In this document: piece after piece, positions 40,954 to 50,834 of the stretch | Numbering within the stretch: position 1 is the first letter of the stretch | Layout of the letters: each line of letters opens with the position of its first letter | Translations under genes and position numbers: made by a program | The notes under the pieces: generated by a model | The model's input: only the letters and a program-made list of their open reading frames with translations | Database searches by the model: none | Told to the model about the DNA's origin: nothing | From: Notospermus geniculatus | Lineage: Eukaryota; Nemertea; Pilidiophora; Heteronemertea; Lineidae | Length of the DNA: 64,000 nucleotides | Direction: 5' to 3' | Assembly (NCBI GenBank): GCA_002633025.1 | Contig: NMRB01000950.1 | Span: forward strand, 162,121-226,120

Positions 40954-41156
40954 CTGTGCTGGCCCAACTTATTCGAACAAGGTATATCTTAAGACGTTGC
41001 CTTACAAAGTTTGGTTTCCATTTTTCACTTTTAATAATTGGAAAAGGTGCATTGCTCTAAAGAAAATAAAATTGTTTCAGTAGTACATTGACTGCCATTT
41101 CAACAACTGAAATATCGATTACATGCGAAGTGTTCGAATAATTTTGGCCACCACTG
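40954..41156. mobile_element. Tc1/mariner-type MITE (segment copy 2)
   Basis: Counterpart of 36451-36655 with a more degraded left terminus (CTGTGCTGGCCCAACTTATT) and intact right terminus, flanked by TA. Confidence 0.85.
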
Positions 41157-42507
41157 TACATGTATCTCGGCCTTTGAGAGAAGACAAGGCCTTATCAACA
41201 AAATAAGCAGAAGTATCGCAACCTTCGCAGACAAACTTGCTTCACGTCGACACCAGGGGCTACAGAGACGAGTAATTCGAGGGAACGTCAATGATGAAAA
41301 TCAAATACATCCATTTATCCAACAAGTGACTGCCCTGGAGCAATCTACATTTCAAACCGCTCCAAAAATAACTCAAAGATTTCCAATCGATGAGATAAAG
41401 ATGAAAAAGATGAAAGCTGAAACAATGGTATTGATGACAATGTATGGAAGTGAAAGCGTTTTAATACAGAATATTGAATTTCTGGTAGTTTAGTTTGCGT
41501 AGCTATACATGTACAGGATTGATGCATGCGAGGATGTACAGAGTGCGTTGATGGGGTTCTAACCTTGAGGTCAATCATGTCATTACGGTAGCAGGTATAG
41601 CAATGGCTGTAACCGTTTATTAGGGAGTGGCATATTCATGATGAAGTACTAAATCATTCAAGTTAGAGGTCTGAACCAGATCGAGGCAGTTTAGGAAAGT
41701 GACCTGCCATCTCAAAAGCAGGCAGTGGCGGATCCAAGGCACGCCCCCCCCCCTTCAGCCGCCGAGCAGCAAAAATTTTCGTAGGCATATAATCAGACCC
41801 CTGATTTTGAGTAAAAAGAAAATTCAATTTGACCTGCCCAGGTGCCAGGAAATCATGTTTCCGGCACTTTTACCCCCAAATTTTCGGGGCTTCACGCCTT
41901 TTGCGCTCAGGGAATGGGGTTTGCACATTCCACGCCCCCCGTCATAACACAGGTGATCATCATACATCATCAGTTTACTTAATATCACTGTCCACTACTA
42001 TTGTCACGCTGCTAGATCGGGTCACAAAAAGCACTAAATCATTCCTTTTAGAAGTCTGAACTAGATCCTGGCAGCTTTTGGGAAAGGGGCCTGCTGTCTC
42101 ATAATGTTGCCCTGTCTATCAGACAACAGGCAGATTCAACCAGGAATGACCGAGGTACTTTTCTTACACTACCCGACACCCTCAAATCTGTTTTCTCATA
42201 CAAGTAAAAGATTCTATATCAAGTACGAAACTAATTAGGTGACAACAAGCTTAATCAAGACAATCACATATGATAGCAACACCGATATTACTAATTGACA
42301 CCTCGCTTGATTGACAGATTGATTAGCTACCCTCGACGACCAGTGGAGAGTGGTCAGAGAGAGAGAGAGAAAACTTGTGATCAAGGGGTGGGGAGTTTCA
42401 ACATCATCACAGGATGCCACACCGTCATATATGACCCGCTTCGGCAAAAGCAAGCCCTTGTCGCAAGTGGTTATCATTGGTCATCAGTTTACTCAACTAC
42501 ATGTATT

Positions 42508-42627
42508 AGGGAGGTTTCGCAAGCGCCCGGTTAGGCCCTACGACGACGTTTATCTATTGTGTGGGTATACCCAAACAATAGATAAACGTCGTCATAGGGC
42601 CTAATCGGGCACTTGCGAAACCTCCCT
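42508..42627. mobile_element. AGGGAGGTTTCGCA hairpin MITE (segment copy 2)
   Basis: Counterpart of 38007-38126. The arms have a few compensating and non-compensating differences, so the hairpin is retained. Confidence 0.85.
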
Positions 42628-43403
42628 ATTATCACTGCTGTCCACTACTATTGTAAACCTACAGAGATGTACATTTCAGCTATTGTGTTATAACGTCGTT
42701 AACCATTTCCTCGGTTGCGACATGTGCCAACTTTTGCTAGATCCGGTCACAAATTCGCCCAATATCGTCTACAGAGCTAACAATGCCGTACTTGGTACTG
42801 GGTTCTCAACACAATATTTATATACAGCTACTTCAACCTTGACTCCAGCAGCCACACCCTCAGTGTGCAGTGGTAACGAGAGATGATCAGCCATAAAACT
42901 GAACGTTCCAAATCAAGGAAGGAAATAGCTGCTGTTTCACAATAAGGAAGACCCTTTTGCTACAAAGGTTTGTACAGTGCAACATGTGATAACAAGGCCA
43001 AGCTTGTAGAATCCAATCTAGTCAGATGAGCTTATGTCATATTGACCTAGCATTTGCAGTAAATTAGTGGTAATTGTGACAATTCCAAGGTGTAAATTGG
43101 TTGGTGTCAACTCTTGTTGTGTGATTGAACAACTGCAGGTCGAGTTCATCCATCTGTGACAGATTCGAGTAGGGTCTGAACAGTTCCGTTGTTGTATTAC
43201 TGCTAGAAGCAGTTCTGCCGCTGCTGGCCAGCACCGGACGGCCCCGTCCAGGACACAGAAATGCCGACCGGCACTCGGCCTAAAAAGAGTATTTTCCGAC
43301 CATCAGAACAAACGAAGTGTGCCACGGCACTTGTTCAGTCCTGGGCAGAACCCTGAGCAGGTTTTACAGGGGGTACACACCAGTCAGGGCGATATATAAA
43401 GAT

Positions 43404-43632
43404 TTTTCCATCAGGGCTGAAGCCACAGCATTATTGGCCCTGGTAAGTATGGAAGAGGCCATCACTTGGATGGGGTCTTTTATTTGCTCTTGCAAAGGCA
43501 CCACGGCTTGTGTCCCATGCAATGGACTGAAGAGCCAGGGATGATTAATCCCATATGGCCCGGGATTCGAACCCGGGACCTGCCGCTTGGTATAAAGCAG
43601 ACGTGATAACCACTAGGGTATCAATGCTCCTC
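43404..43632 (-). mobile_element. tRNA-derived SINE, internally deleted (segment copy 2)
   Basis: Counterpart of 38890-39152. Retains A box GATACCCTAGTGGTTATCAC and B box CCCGGGTTCGAATCCCGGGC, but lacks about 30 bp of body between GGCC and CACTTGG and another piece near CAAAGGCAC. Confidence 0.82.
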
Positions 43633-44014
43633 CAGTGAGGGTGGTTGCCACGTTGCACTGACCTTTACTTGACCTTCAAGGTCAGCTGTTCTGCATGCAA
43701 GGTCAGGGATTGAAGAAGATCTTTGCAGGGAAAACCCAAGGACAGAGAGGCTTTGATACAGAAAGCAAGCTGCAATGCACTCACAGGTGATCTTAGGCCT
43801 ACAGTACTCTGCCATATCAGGTTATGAAATCTATGTCAGGGTGTTGTCCATTTCCTCCGCTGTCGGCATCAACAGATGATTACGAACCTTTGAAGTGCAA
43901 TGTACACAGGTACACCTGGAGTTCGTCCAAGGGAGGGGAGCGAACCACACCCAGAGTATGTAGTAAAACCCCTCTACTATGGACATCCATCAGGCTGGGA
44001 AAATTGTCAATAAT

Positions 44015-45894
44015 GGGGTACCGGCAAACAAAAAGGAGGCGCTGGTCATCAACCTGGGTAAAACGCAAGTGCGCATGCTTTGCCATTGTTGAACGTCATC
44101 AGGAATTCGGCGTCACTCTGACGTTACAAAAATAGTGCCAATGGCACTGTGCCCGCTTGGCTTGAAGCACAGTGGTGGGAATCATCAGCAACCCCATAAA
44201 AGCATCTTCGATGATCGAAGGCCGATCTGCTCACCACTACGTTACACCGCACATCACCCTTCGCGAAATAGACTGGTCCACGGCGTATCTGCCGCCTCGA
44301 GAAGAAGAGGCCAATCAGAATCGGTGTTGTAACATTTGAATCGTGGTACACATTTTGGTTCCCGAAGCCACCGCTAGGGCTAGAAGGCTTCGGCTCTGGC
44401 TGCCATTTTCGCGACAAAAATTTGGTCGCGGATCTCAGTGCGCATGCGCGGATACCGTTATGTTGACATCCCGGGCTATTTTTAGAATGGAAAACCGGTA
44501 ACCACGTGGGTGTTAATGTGATTGAACACGCCGAATCGTGCGAAATGGCGCACCGAGGAAGTTTCTGTTGATGAGAGAGTAGGTATGTGTTGCAGATCTG
44601 TATCAAATGTCAAAATAATCGCCGTTTTGTAGACCGGAGGAGAATGAAATTTTACCAGAAAATGGACCGTTACGGTGACGTCAGCCACAAAATGGCAGCC
44701 AGAGCCGAAGCCTTCTAGCCCTAGCGGTGGCTTCGGGAACCAAAATGTCGTGGTACAAAGAGTTGTAGCCGAAGACCCGATATAAAGTGTCATATGATTG
44801 GTCGACCGGTAAAGTTGGCATGGTGCCAAGATACGCCGCAGACCGTTCTATTTCTCGAAGGGTGATGTGCGATGTAACGCAGTGGAGAGCAGATCGGCCT
44901 TCGATTATCGAAGATGCATAAAAGCCATTTAGGTACAAACATGCCAAATTGCCATATTAATCTCTTGACTAAGAACATGCAAACCATTAGAAGAAGAGAC
45001 AAATACGTAATTTCAGGTGAACTTTGACCTCTGTGACCTTGAAAAGTAGGTCAAATTAAAAACTCGGGTACTATATCTTATGTATCCTTATTAGATATAC
45101 CCATGAAAAAAATTTGACAAAAATCCATCTCTTGGTTATGGAGAAATAGCACTTTCAGTGATTTTGGTTTTGGCCCCCTAGTGGCAAAGTGAAGAATCAG
45201 ATTTCACCGAAAGTTTGTCTGTAAGTTGCTATAACCTAGAGGAACATGTGTACAAAGTTTCAACATGATAGTTCAAACCATTATCAAAATATAGCCCTTT
45301 GAAATTTTTCACAAAACGCCCCCTGGAGGCCAAAATAGGAATCCAATCATGTTCAAAATCGAACTCGACCTAGATCTTATGCCCATATATAGACCCACCG
45401 AAGACCAAAAAGATTCGTCAAAAAATAAAGGCGCTAGAGCGCTAACAAACCAAAAGTTTACGGACGAAGCGCCGTACCGCCGAACCGCCGTACGGACTAA
45501 CGCACGACAGACCACCACTAGATGACCCCAACCAAAGCATAAGCCCTGCTGGGCCTTGCGGCCAAGCGGGCTAAAAACTGCGTCATTCACAACGCATGAC
45601 GTCGGTCATTGGTCTGTCATTTACGCTAAAATGGTCAACTTTATCGATTAAATTCATCAGGTTCCCGCACGGATTTTTGCTCGAAAGCAATAAGATATAT
45701 TTTAGTGGTTCTGTATTTAATGACAGAAAAGTAAAATTAGAAATTGAATGCAACGTTTTAGTTATATTTGGCCTGGAAACAGGGTGTGCTATTCAGAATT
45801 AATTGGAAAATAACGTTAGCCTCACTTTCAATGACGCAGTTCTACCCACGTTGATAGTCAGCGCCGCGTCGCGGATGAGGTTTGCCGGTACCCC
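44015..45894. mobile_element. 1880-bp foldback-type element, copy-2-specific insertion
   Basis: Termini GGGGTACCGGCAAAC and GTTTGCCGGTACCCC, inside longer imperfect inverted arms of about 100 bp (GGCGCTGGTCATCAACCTGG pairing with the complement of CCCACGTTGATAGTCAGCGCC). Copy 1 has the empty site TGTCAATAATTGGAAATG; the target duplication is the dinucleotide AT. The interior holds nested palindromes at 44196-44935 (outer arms near TCTTCGATGATCGAAGGCCG, inner arms GGTTCCCGAAGCCACCGC) and a dispersed repeat at 45016-45575. No convincing transposase frame. Confidence 0.88.
45016..45575 (+). repeat. Dispersed repeat, second copy, inside the foldback element
   Basis: Shares GAACTTTGACCTCTGTGACC, TTGAAAAGTAGGTCAAAT and TTATGTATCCTTATTAGAT with 13970-14368, and ends with a CG-rich hairpin and GCGGGCTAAAAA, comparable with the GAGCTAAAA end of the other copy. 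Confidence 0.65.
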
Positions 45895-45896
45895 AT

Positions 45897-46112
45897 TGGA
45901 AATGAAGTTAACTCATCTGCCCCCAGGTTTGAGCAGACGGTATCTTCTGTTGAAGTTTTCTAAAAGCCTCGGAAATGAATTGGAAAAAATTTGAAGAAAC
46001 ATTCTTCAGATGGTTCGCAGGAACAACATTCCTTCAAATATTTTTCAATCCATACCATAGGATGTGAGAAAACTTTGACAGAAGATGCCGTCTGCTGGAC
46101 TCTGGTAGCCAC
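45897..46112. mobile_element. GCAGACG palindromic MITE
   Basis: Starts GTTAACTCATCTGCCCCCAG and ends GATGCCGTCTGCTGGACTC. It ends 37 bp from the donor of the exon at 46149. The same element is truncated in segment copy 1 (39535-39626), which places the duplication breakpoint inside it. Confidence 0.8.
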
Positions 46113-46148
46113 ACAAAACCTTTACCTAAAACCACCATTTCAACTTAC

Positions 46149-46321
46149 TGTCGTTTATTTATATATTTTTGTTTTACGTCGTCCTGACTCTCCGTTTCCT
46201 GCGCCGCGGACTGTTCCTGGCTGTCGGCGTGCTCCATACGCTGCTTCACCATGTTCTCAATCTCTACCGTCAGATCAGCCGACGCGCAGGCCACTGATGG
46301 TCGAATTGAAAGACTTGAGGA
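46149..46321 (-). CDS. RhoGEF-kinase exon: linker leading into DH2
   Basis: Acceptor TTTCTTCCAG, donor CGACA|GTAAGT, 173 bp, phase 0 to phase 2. Reads SSSLSIRPSVACASADLTVE, then IENMVKQRMEHADSQEQSAA and KQKYINKRQ, joining directly to [13 protein letters not shown]. The basic KRQ before the first DH helix is conserved in the family. Residues 250-307. Confidence 0.93.
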
Positions 46322-46485
46322 CTGGAAGAAAGGAATGAAACATTGGTAAAGTTCTGACTAATGTGGCGAGTGGAACCTCTGGAAAGACTGAAATCCAGAA
46401 ACCTGGAACAAATCATACTGTATTACCCTGAATCAATTCCGCGAAGTCGGCGTCCAGATTCGATCGCGCATCTGACCCCCACGTA

Positions 46486-46754
46486 GACTGGTTCCCGTCC
46501 CAATATCGCTAACGGATAAGGGACCGGTATTGCCTGAGGTAACGACGTAGTTGATTGGCTAGCTCTTTTTGAATTTGTATTTGTAATGTCGCAGTTGATT
46601 GGTTGCTATTTTGGGATGTGAGGTAAGTAAGCTGTTTCTCAGTACTGAGGGGAATCCTCTGTGACGTCATATTATGGCAGCTTTCTGCCACAAAATGGCC
46701 GCCCAATACCGGACCCTTTCTCCGTCAGAGCTATTTTGGGACCGGGAACCAGTC
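46486..46754. mobile_element. GACTGGTTCCCG palindromic MITE, TA target
   Basis: Ends GACTGGTTCCCGTCCCAATA and TATTTTGGGACCGGGAACCAGTC-type terminus, flanked by TA on both sides; inner arms include AGGGACCGGTATTG / AATACCGGACCCTT. About 269 bp. Confidence 0.82.
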
Positions 46755-47049
46755 TAACGCCCATGGTCTTGCGTCGAAGTATGAACTAGGCTTTACTCCA
46801 TTTCTAGTATTGTTTTGTATTGTGTCTTTATGGAAATGTATTGCATCATATTGCCCTTGCAGCTCCTCCAATTGAGTAACTCCCAACCCAACACCTTTCC
46901 CGCCAAGCCAAAGCAATCAGAAGCGAGACCCCTGGAGTGGCCATCACTCGCCGTTCCTAATGCCCCCGATTGATCTGTGATCACTGATCAACTCTCCCAA
47001 TCAACAGCGATCAATCAGATAATAGAGTTAATGATTCTCACTGATTAAT

Positions 47050-48315
47050 GAAACACTTGTTTGGATCTGGCTAGATTTGCCACGTTTGAGCGCGAAGAGG
47101 TCAGGCTGGTGTAGTGAGAAGGGTATTGGAGTTGCAGTCAGAAGGCCATAGGTTCAAACCCTCTGTTTTGACAGGATCTGGCAAGATTTGCCACGTTTGA
47201 GCGCGAAGAGGTCAGGATGGTGTAGTGAGAAGGGTGTGCGGGTTGCAGTCGGAAGGCCACAGGTTCAAACCCTCTGTTTTGACAGGATCTGTTGCCACGT
47301 TTGAGCACGAAGAGGTCAGGCTGGTGTAGTGGTGGGGGATTTGGGTTGCCGTTGGAAGGCCATGGGTTCAAAGTGGTGGTGTAGTGAGTAGGCTGTTTGA
47401 GTTGTGGTCAGAAGGCCATAGGTTCAAACCCTCCGTTTTGACAGGATCTGGCTAGATTTGCCACATTTGAGCGCGAAGAGGTCAGGCTGGTGTAGTGGTG
47501 GGGGATTTGGGGTGCAGTTGGATGGCCATGGGTTCAAAGTGGTGGTGTAGTGAGTAGGGTGTTCGAGTTGTGGTCAGAAGGCCATAGGTTCAAACCCTTT
47601 GTTTTGATTGGATCTGAATAGATTTGCCAGGTTTGATCACAAGGAGGTTGGTGCTGGTGTAGTGAGTAGGGGATATCAGGGTTTCCTCCAGGATTTTTTT
47701 CCAGGGTACGACCTGGGGGGGGGGGAGAAAAAAAAAATCAAAAAAATTTTTTTTTCAAATTTTTTTTCCTGTTACTAATGGCCTCCAGAGTCATTTTTTA
47801 CATTCCAGAATGCAAAATTAGTCTTCCTTCTGCATGAAAGTTGCATTTGAAATGTAACAAATTTAAGAAAAACATTACTGAAGTGATTTTTTCAGGGTAC
47901 TATATCGTACCCTCAAATTTCACCTATTTGTACCCAAAGTACCCTCTGGCGGGGACCCTGGATATGGGTTGCAGTTGGAAGGCCACAGGTTCAAACCTTG
48001 TGTTTCAAAAGGACCTGACTAGACTTGCCATCTTTGATCACGCGGCGAGGCTGGTGAAGTGAGTAGGGGATATGGGTTGCAGTCAGAAGGCCATAGGTTC
48101 AAACCCTGTGTTCTGAAAGGATCTGGTTAGATTTGCCACATTTGATCACGAGGTGGTCAGTGCTGGTGTAGTGAGTAGGGAGATTGGGTTGTGGTCAGAA
48201 AGACTTGTGTTTTAAAGAATCAGGCTCAACTTCCCACGTTTTTTCACAAGGGGGTCAGCGTCGGTGTAGTGATAGGGAGTTAGGGTTGTAGATGGTAGGC
48301 CATAGGTTGAAACCC
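47050..48315 (+). repeat. Tandem array of about ten tRNA-like units
   Basis: Units of roughly 70-115 bp: GATCTGGCTAGATTTGCCAC, GAGGTCAGGC, then TGGTGTAGTGAGTAGGG (A-box-like), GTTGCAGTCAGAAGGCCATA and GGTTCAAACCC (B-box-like). A and B boxes are about 40-45 bases apart, as in tRNA genes. Two unit subtypes alternate (GTAGTGAG... and GTAGTGGTGGGGGATT). One unit is split by the MITE at 47677-47960. Likely a tandemly amplified tRNA-derived SINE; whether RNA polymerase III transcribes it is unknown. Confidence 0.75.
47677..47960. mobile_element. CAGGGTTTCC...CCCTG MITE with GATAT duplication
   Basis: Ends CAGGGTTTCCTCCAGGATTT and TACCCTCTGGCGGGGACCCTG; GATAT directly flanks both sides. Removing it restores AGGGGATATGGGTTGCAGT, exactly the sequence of the intact neighbouring unit near 48066. 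Interior has long A and T runs. Relatives at 57637-57780 and 59377-59519. Confidence 0.9.
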
Positions 48316-48318
48316 TCT

Positions 48319-48464
48319 GGGCCGTATGCACCAACGAAGATTATCTTGAACTCAGGTTGAGCCACAGCTTTTCAATTGTTCAGGTTTGCCAGGGCATGAT
48401 GTGACAATGGAAAAGTTGTGGCTCAACCTGAGTTCAAGATAATCGTCGTTGGTGCATACGGCCC
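48319..48464. mobile_element. GGGCCGTATGCACCAACGA hairpin element
   Basis: Arms GGGCCGTATGCACCAACGA and TCGTTGGTGCATACGGCCC continue inward through AGATTATCTTGAACTCAGG and GTTGAGCCACA with near-perfect complements. 146 bp in all. Confidence 0.85.
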
Positions 48465-48552
48465 TTAATGTCATATTGTGGGCAGTAATGCCACACTGTA
48501 AACCATTGCCAAAGGGACCGCGGTGGTGCAGTGGTTGACCAATGNAGACTAA

Positions 48553-48670
48553 GGGCCGTATTCACGGGGCGCACTTTCATTAAAGTCTGACTTTTCTCAA
48601 TGCTTCAAGCACAGAGAAAGTCTAACTTAAGCTGTACTTTAGGCTAAAGTGCGACCCGTGAATACGGCCC
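48553..48670. mobile_element. GGGCCGTATTCAC hairpin element
   Basis: Arms GGGCCGTATTCACGGG and CCCGTGAATACGGCCC with inner pairs GCACTTT / AAAGTGC and AAAGTC.GACTT / AAGTC. 118 bp. It lies just after the N at 48545. The termini resemble those of the 1934-2102 element. Confidence 0.82.
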
Positions 48671-48954
48671 TCAATCATCCACATGTCACTTAGCCTGTTT
48701 TAGACCCCTTGGACCCCTGCAACAGCATTGTGCTTGACAGCAAGTGCAGTGAGACAACATCAGGTGCTAGGACGATCTGCTGGTGCAAAGAATGTGCCAC
48801 GCCGGTAATATCCATTTCGATTTCAGGGTGTGTGGTTGTTAGTGATTTTGGTGCAGAAGGGTACGGGTATGTTAGTATGAAAGCGACTAGTGCTAAAGCA
48901 GCCAGGGCTGTGACGCCAGCGCCCCCTAGTGCTACAGAGAGGAATCGTGTTTAC

Positions 48955-49023
48955 CTCCTCATCTTGTTGGGCCTGCCCCGTTCGTTCTAAGTTCTCCAGA
49001 TCTATGTTTTCTACCAGTTGGGT
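48955..49023 (-). CDS. RhoGEF-kinase exon: short acidic linker
   Basis: Acceptor CATATTTCAG, donor GAGGAG|GTAAAC, 69 bp, phase 0 both ends. Encodes TQLVENIDLENLERTGQAQQ with DEE. Small symmetric exon, a natural candidate for alternative inclusion. Residues 227-249. No domain recognised. Confidence 0.75.
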
Positions 49024-49054
49024 CTGAAATATGTAAAATGTCCACATGCACAGA

Positions 49055-49155
49055 TATGACCTTGAACGACCTTGAATATCCTTGAATGACCTTGAATATC
49101 CTTGAATGGCCTTGAACGACCTTGAACGTCCTTGAATGACCTTGAACAACCTTGA
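49055..49155. repeat. CCTTGAATGA short tandem repeat
   Basis: About eight units of 10-15 bp, GACCTTGAATATCCTTGAAT. On the minus strand each reads TTCAAGGTC or TTCAAGGAT, close to nuclear-receptor half-sites. It lies about 35 bp before the acceptor of exon 48955-49023. Confidence 0.8.
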
Positions 49156-49250
49156 TGAATTTTCATGAGGGGTGGTGGTCACATGCAAACTTTTCCTCCA
49201 TGTTTTTACGTTGATGATGGAACAAAGTTGCCATCGACACAGAAGTGTTA

Positions 49251-49920
49251 AGGCCACGCTTTTTTTATTCCTTGTTTCGCGGGCTTTTTTTGAGCACCTC
49301 CATCAGAGGAGGGCGGAAAAAAAATAAAAATAAAATTTTTATTTTTTGATTTCTCGAACGTTTTCCAAGGCATCTGAATAGCGGAGGAAAAGAAAAAAAT
49401 AAAATTTTATTCCAAAATAAAGGTTCAACTGGTGGTATGAATGACACAGGAGCCGATTGTGATCGTATCATCGCTTACCTGCATGCAGGCACGGTCAAAT
49501 TTTGGCCCAAGGTGACGAGTGACCATGAACCACGCCATATTGTTGGATGACAGCCTCGAGCAAGTCAGTGCCGGGTTTCGTATAGACATAGGTCTATACG
49601 ATCAGTAGAGCAAAGTGAAAATCTGCGCGAGGCTGTTGGTACAGATTGTCAGAAACCGCGCATCATGACATCGATCGGACGGTAAATCAGACAAACATGA
49701 CAAAATAGGCCTATTTTTTTAAAATGTATTTTTGATCTCTGCCTCCTGAGCGGCGGGCGGGATAAAAATAAAAAATTTTTTTTATTTTTTTTCCATTTTG
49801 TGGAGTTTTTGGAGCGGCGGGCTCGCGAAAATCCAGAAAAATAAAAATTTTTTTTTTTTCATTTTCCTATTTTCACCTAGCGGCGGGCCCGCGAAACAAG
49901 GAATAAAAAAAGCGTGGCCT
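49251..49920. mobile_element. 670-bp AGGCCACGCTTTTTTTATTCC inverted-repeat element
   Basis: Terminal arms AGGCCACGCTTTTTTTATTC and GGAATAAAAAAAGCGTGGCCT extend through CTTGTTTCGCGGGC. Internal A/T homopolymer blocks with GGCGGGC and GCCCGC repeats make further foldback. The left flank is GTTA and the right AAAA, so the target duplication is unclear. Occupies most of the intron between exons 49986-50207 and 48955-49023. Confidence 0.8.
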
Positions 49921-49985
49921 AAAACTAACTCGTACATTGGAATGGCCTTCAGGCCAGGCAGAAATATTTTCAGATTCATACTTAC

Positions 49986-50207
49986 AAGTTTTGACTGTAC
50001 ATCTTCCTGTGAATTAGGCCGCGACGTATTTGAGAATACGTGCGACTGGATTTGATCCATAGGTGGCGGTAGCTCCACCTCTTGAGCATCATCAGTATCG
50101 TCTAGAGCCGAGTCAGCAGTTGGCTGGTCATTGTCGGAGGCGGGGGCCTGGGGTGGCGTTGACTTGGTTGAGGAGTTCTGGCTCTGTGACGGCGAGTCAG
50201 CCCTCTC
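49986..50207 (-). CDS. RhoGEF-kinase exon: Ser/Pro/acidic linker
   Basis: Acceptor GTATTTTCCAG, donor AAACTT|GTAAGT, 222 bp, phase 0 both ends. Reads ERADSPSQSQNSSTKSTPPQ, then DSALDDTDDAQEVELPPPMD and SNTSRPNSQEDVQSKL. Disordered, acidic and Ser-rich with no domain. Its splice sites and phase fit both neighbours. Residues 153-226. Confidence 0.85.
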
Positions 50208-50209
50208 CT

Positions 50210-50420
50210 GGAAAATACAGGATGTGATTGGTCAGAAAAGACAATATGCGATTGGTCAGAAAACGCAAAATGTGATTGGTTAGAAAACACAAGATTTGAT
50301 TGGTCAGAAAATACAAGATTACTGATTGGTCAGAAAACACAAAACGTGATTGGTCAGAAAACTCACAATGCGATTAGTCAGAAAACGCAATATCTGATTG
50401 GTCAGATTGGTCAACAATCA
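50210..50420. repeat. 24-bp tandem repeat of GATTGGTCAGAAAACACAA
   Basis: Eight units, each with GATTGGTCAG, which on the minus strand is CTGACCAATC, a CCAAT-box core in the gene's sense direction. It starts two bases from the acceptor of exon 49986-50207. Confidence 0.85.
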
Positions 50421-50834
50421 GTTTCAAATTTTGAGCAGACGGCAACATCTGTTGCGATTTTCTTTCAAAATGACAAGTACATGGAAAGATTTTGAAAGTT
50501 AGTTCATTTTGGCAATTTGAGAATATCTCTTCCAACTTTGGTCAAAATCTCACACAGCAACGCTATGTCATCATCACCTGCAGCAGATGACATATTTGAA
50601 GTAAACTTTGTATATCACAACTACATGTACGTACATTTACCCATCGAATGGGCGCGTGAAAAGCTAGTATTGATGGAGAGGGAAGCTTTGTTACAGCAGA
50701 GAGAGACAAGCAGCGAGATTTGAATGCAAAAGAAATTTAAGCAAGTTCAATCATACGCGAGGCAGTTGCAGAGTTATCAAGCCATTTCCCAGTGCAAGGC
50801 AAATGAGAAAGTTCCTAACGAATACGAAACTAAC

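Larger units (their letters stand above)
39706..45990. repeat. Tandem segmental duplication, copy 2
   Basis: Second copy, again ending in TTGTCAATAAT...TTGGAAATGAAGTTAACTC and a GCAGACG MITE, but here interrupted by a 1880-bp element at 44015-45894. The junction between copies (about 39620-39710) contains a truncated GCAGACG MITE followed by 80 bp of unrelated sequence. Either a recent tandem duplication or two haplotypes assembled in series. Confidence 0.9.

Noticed and set aside
44124-44606. 160-codon minus-strand frame as a possible transposase in the 1880-bp element
   Set aside because: It crosses the arms of an internal palindrome and shows no DDE-type motif spacing or other transposase signature.
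47138-47371. Minus-strand frame with CQNRGFEPVAFRLQP repeats
   Set aside because: Antisense reading of the tRNA-like tandem array, including the B box.
47050-48315. CRISPR-like or functional tRNA gene cluster
   Set aside because: Unit lengths vary, there are no unique spacers, and the units lack a complete acceptor stem; a eukaryotic tRNA-derived repeat is the simpler reading.
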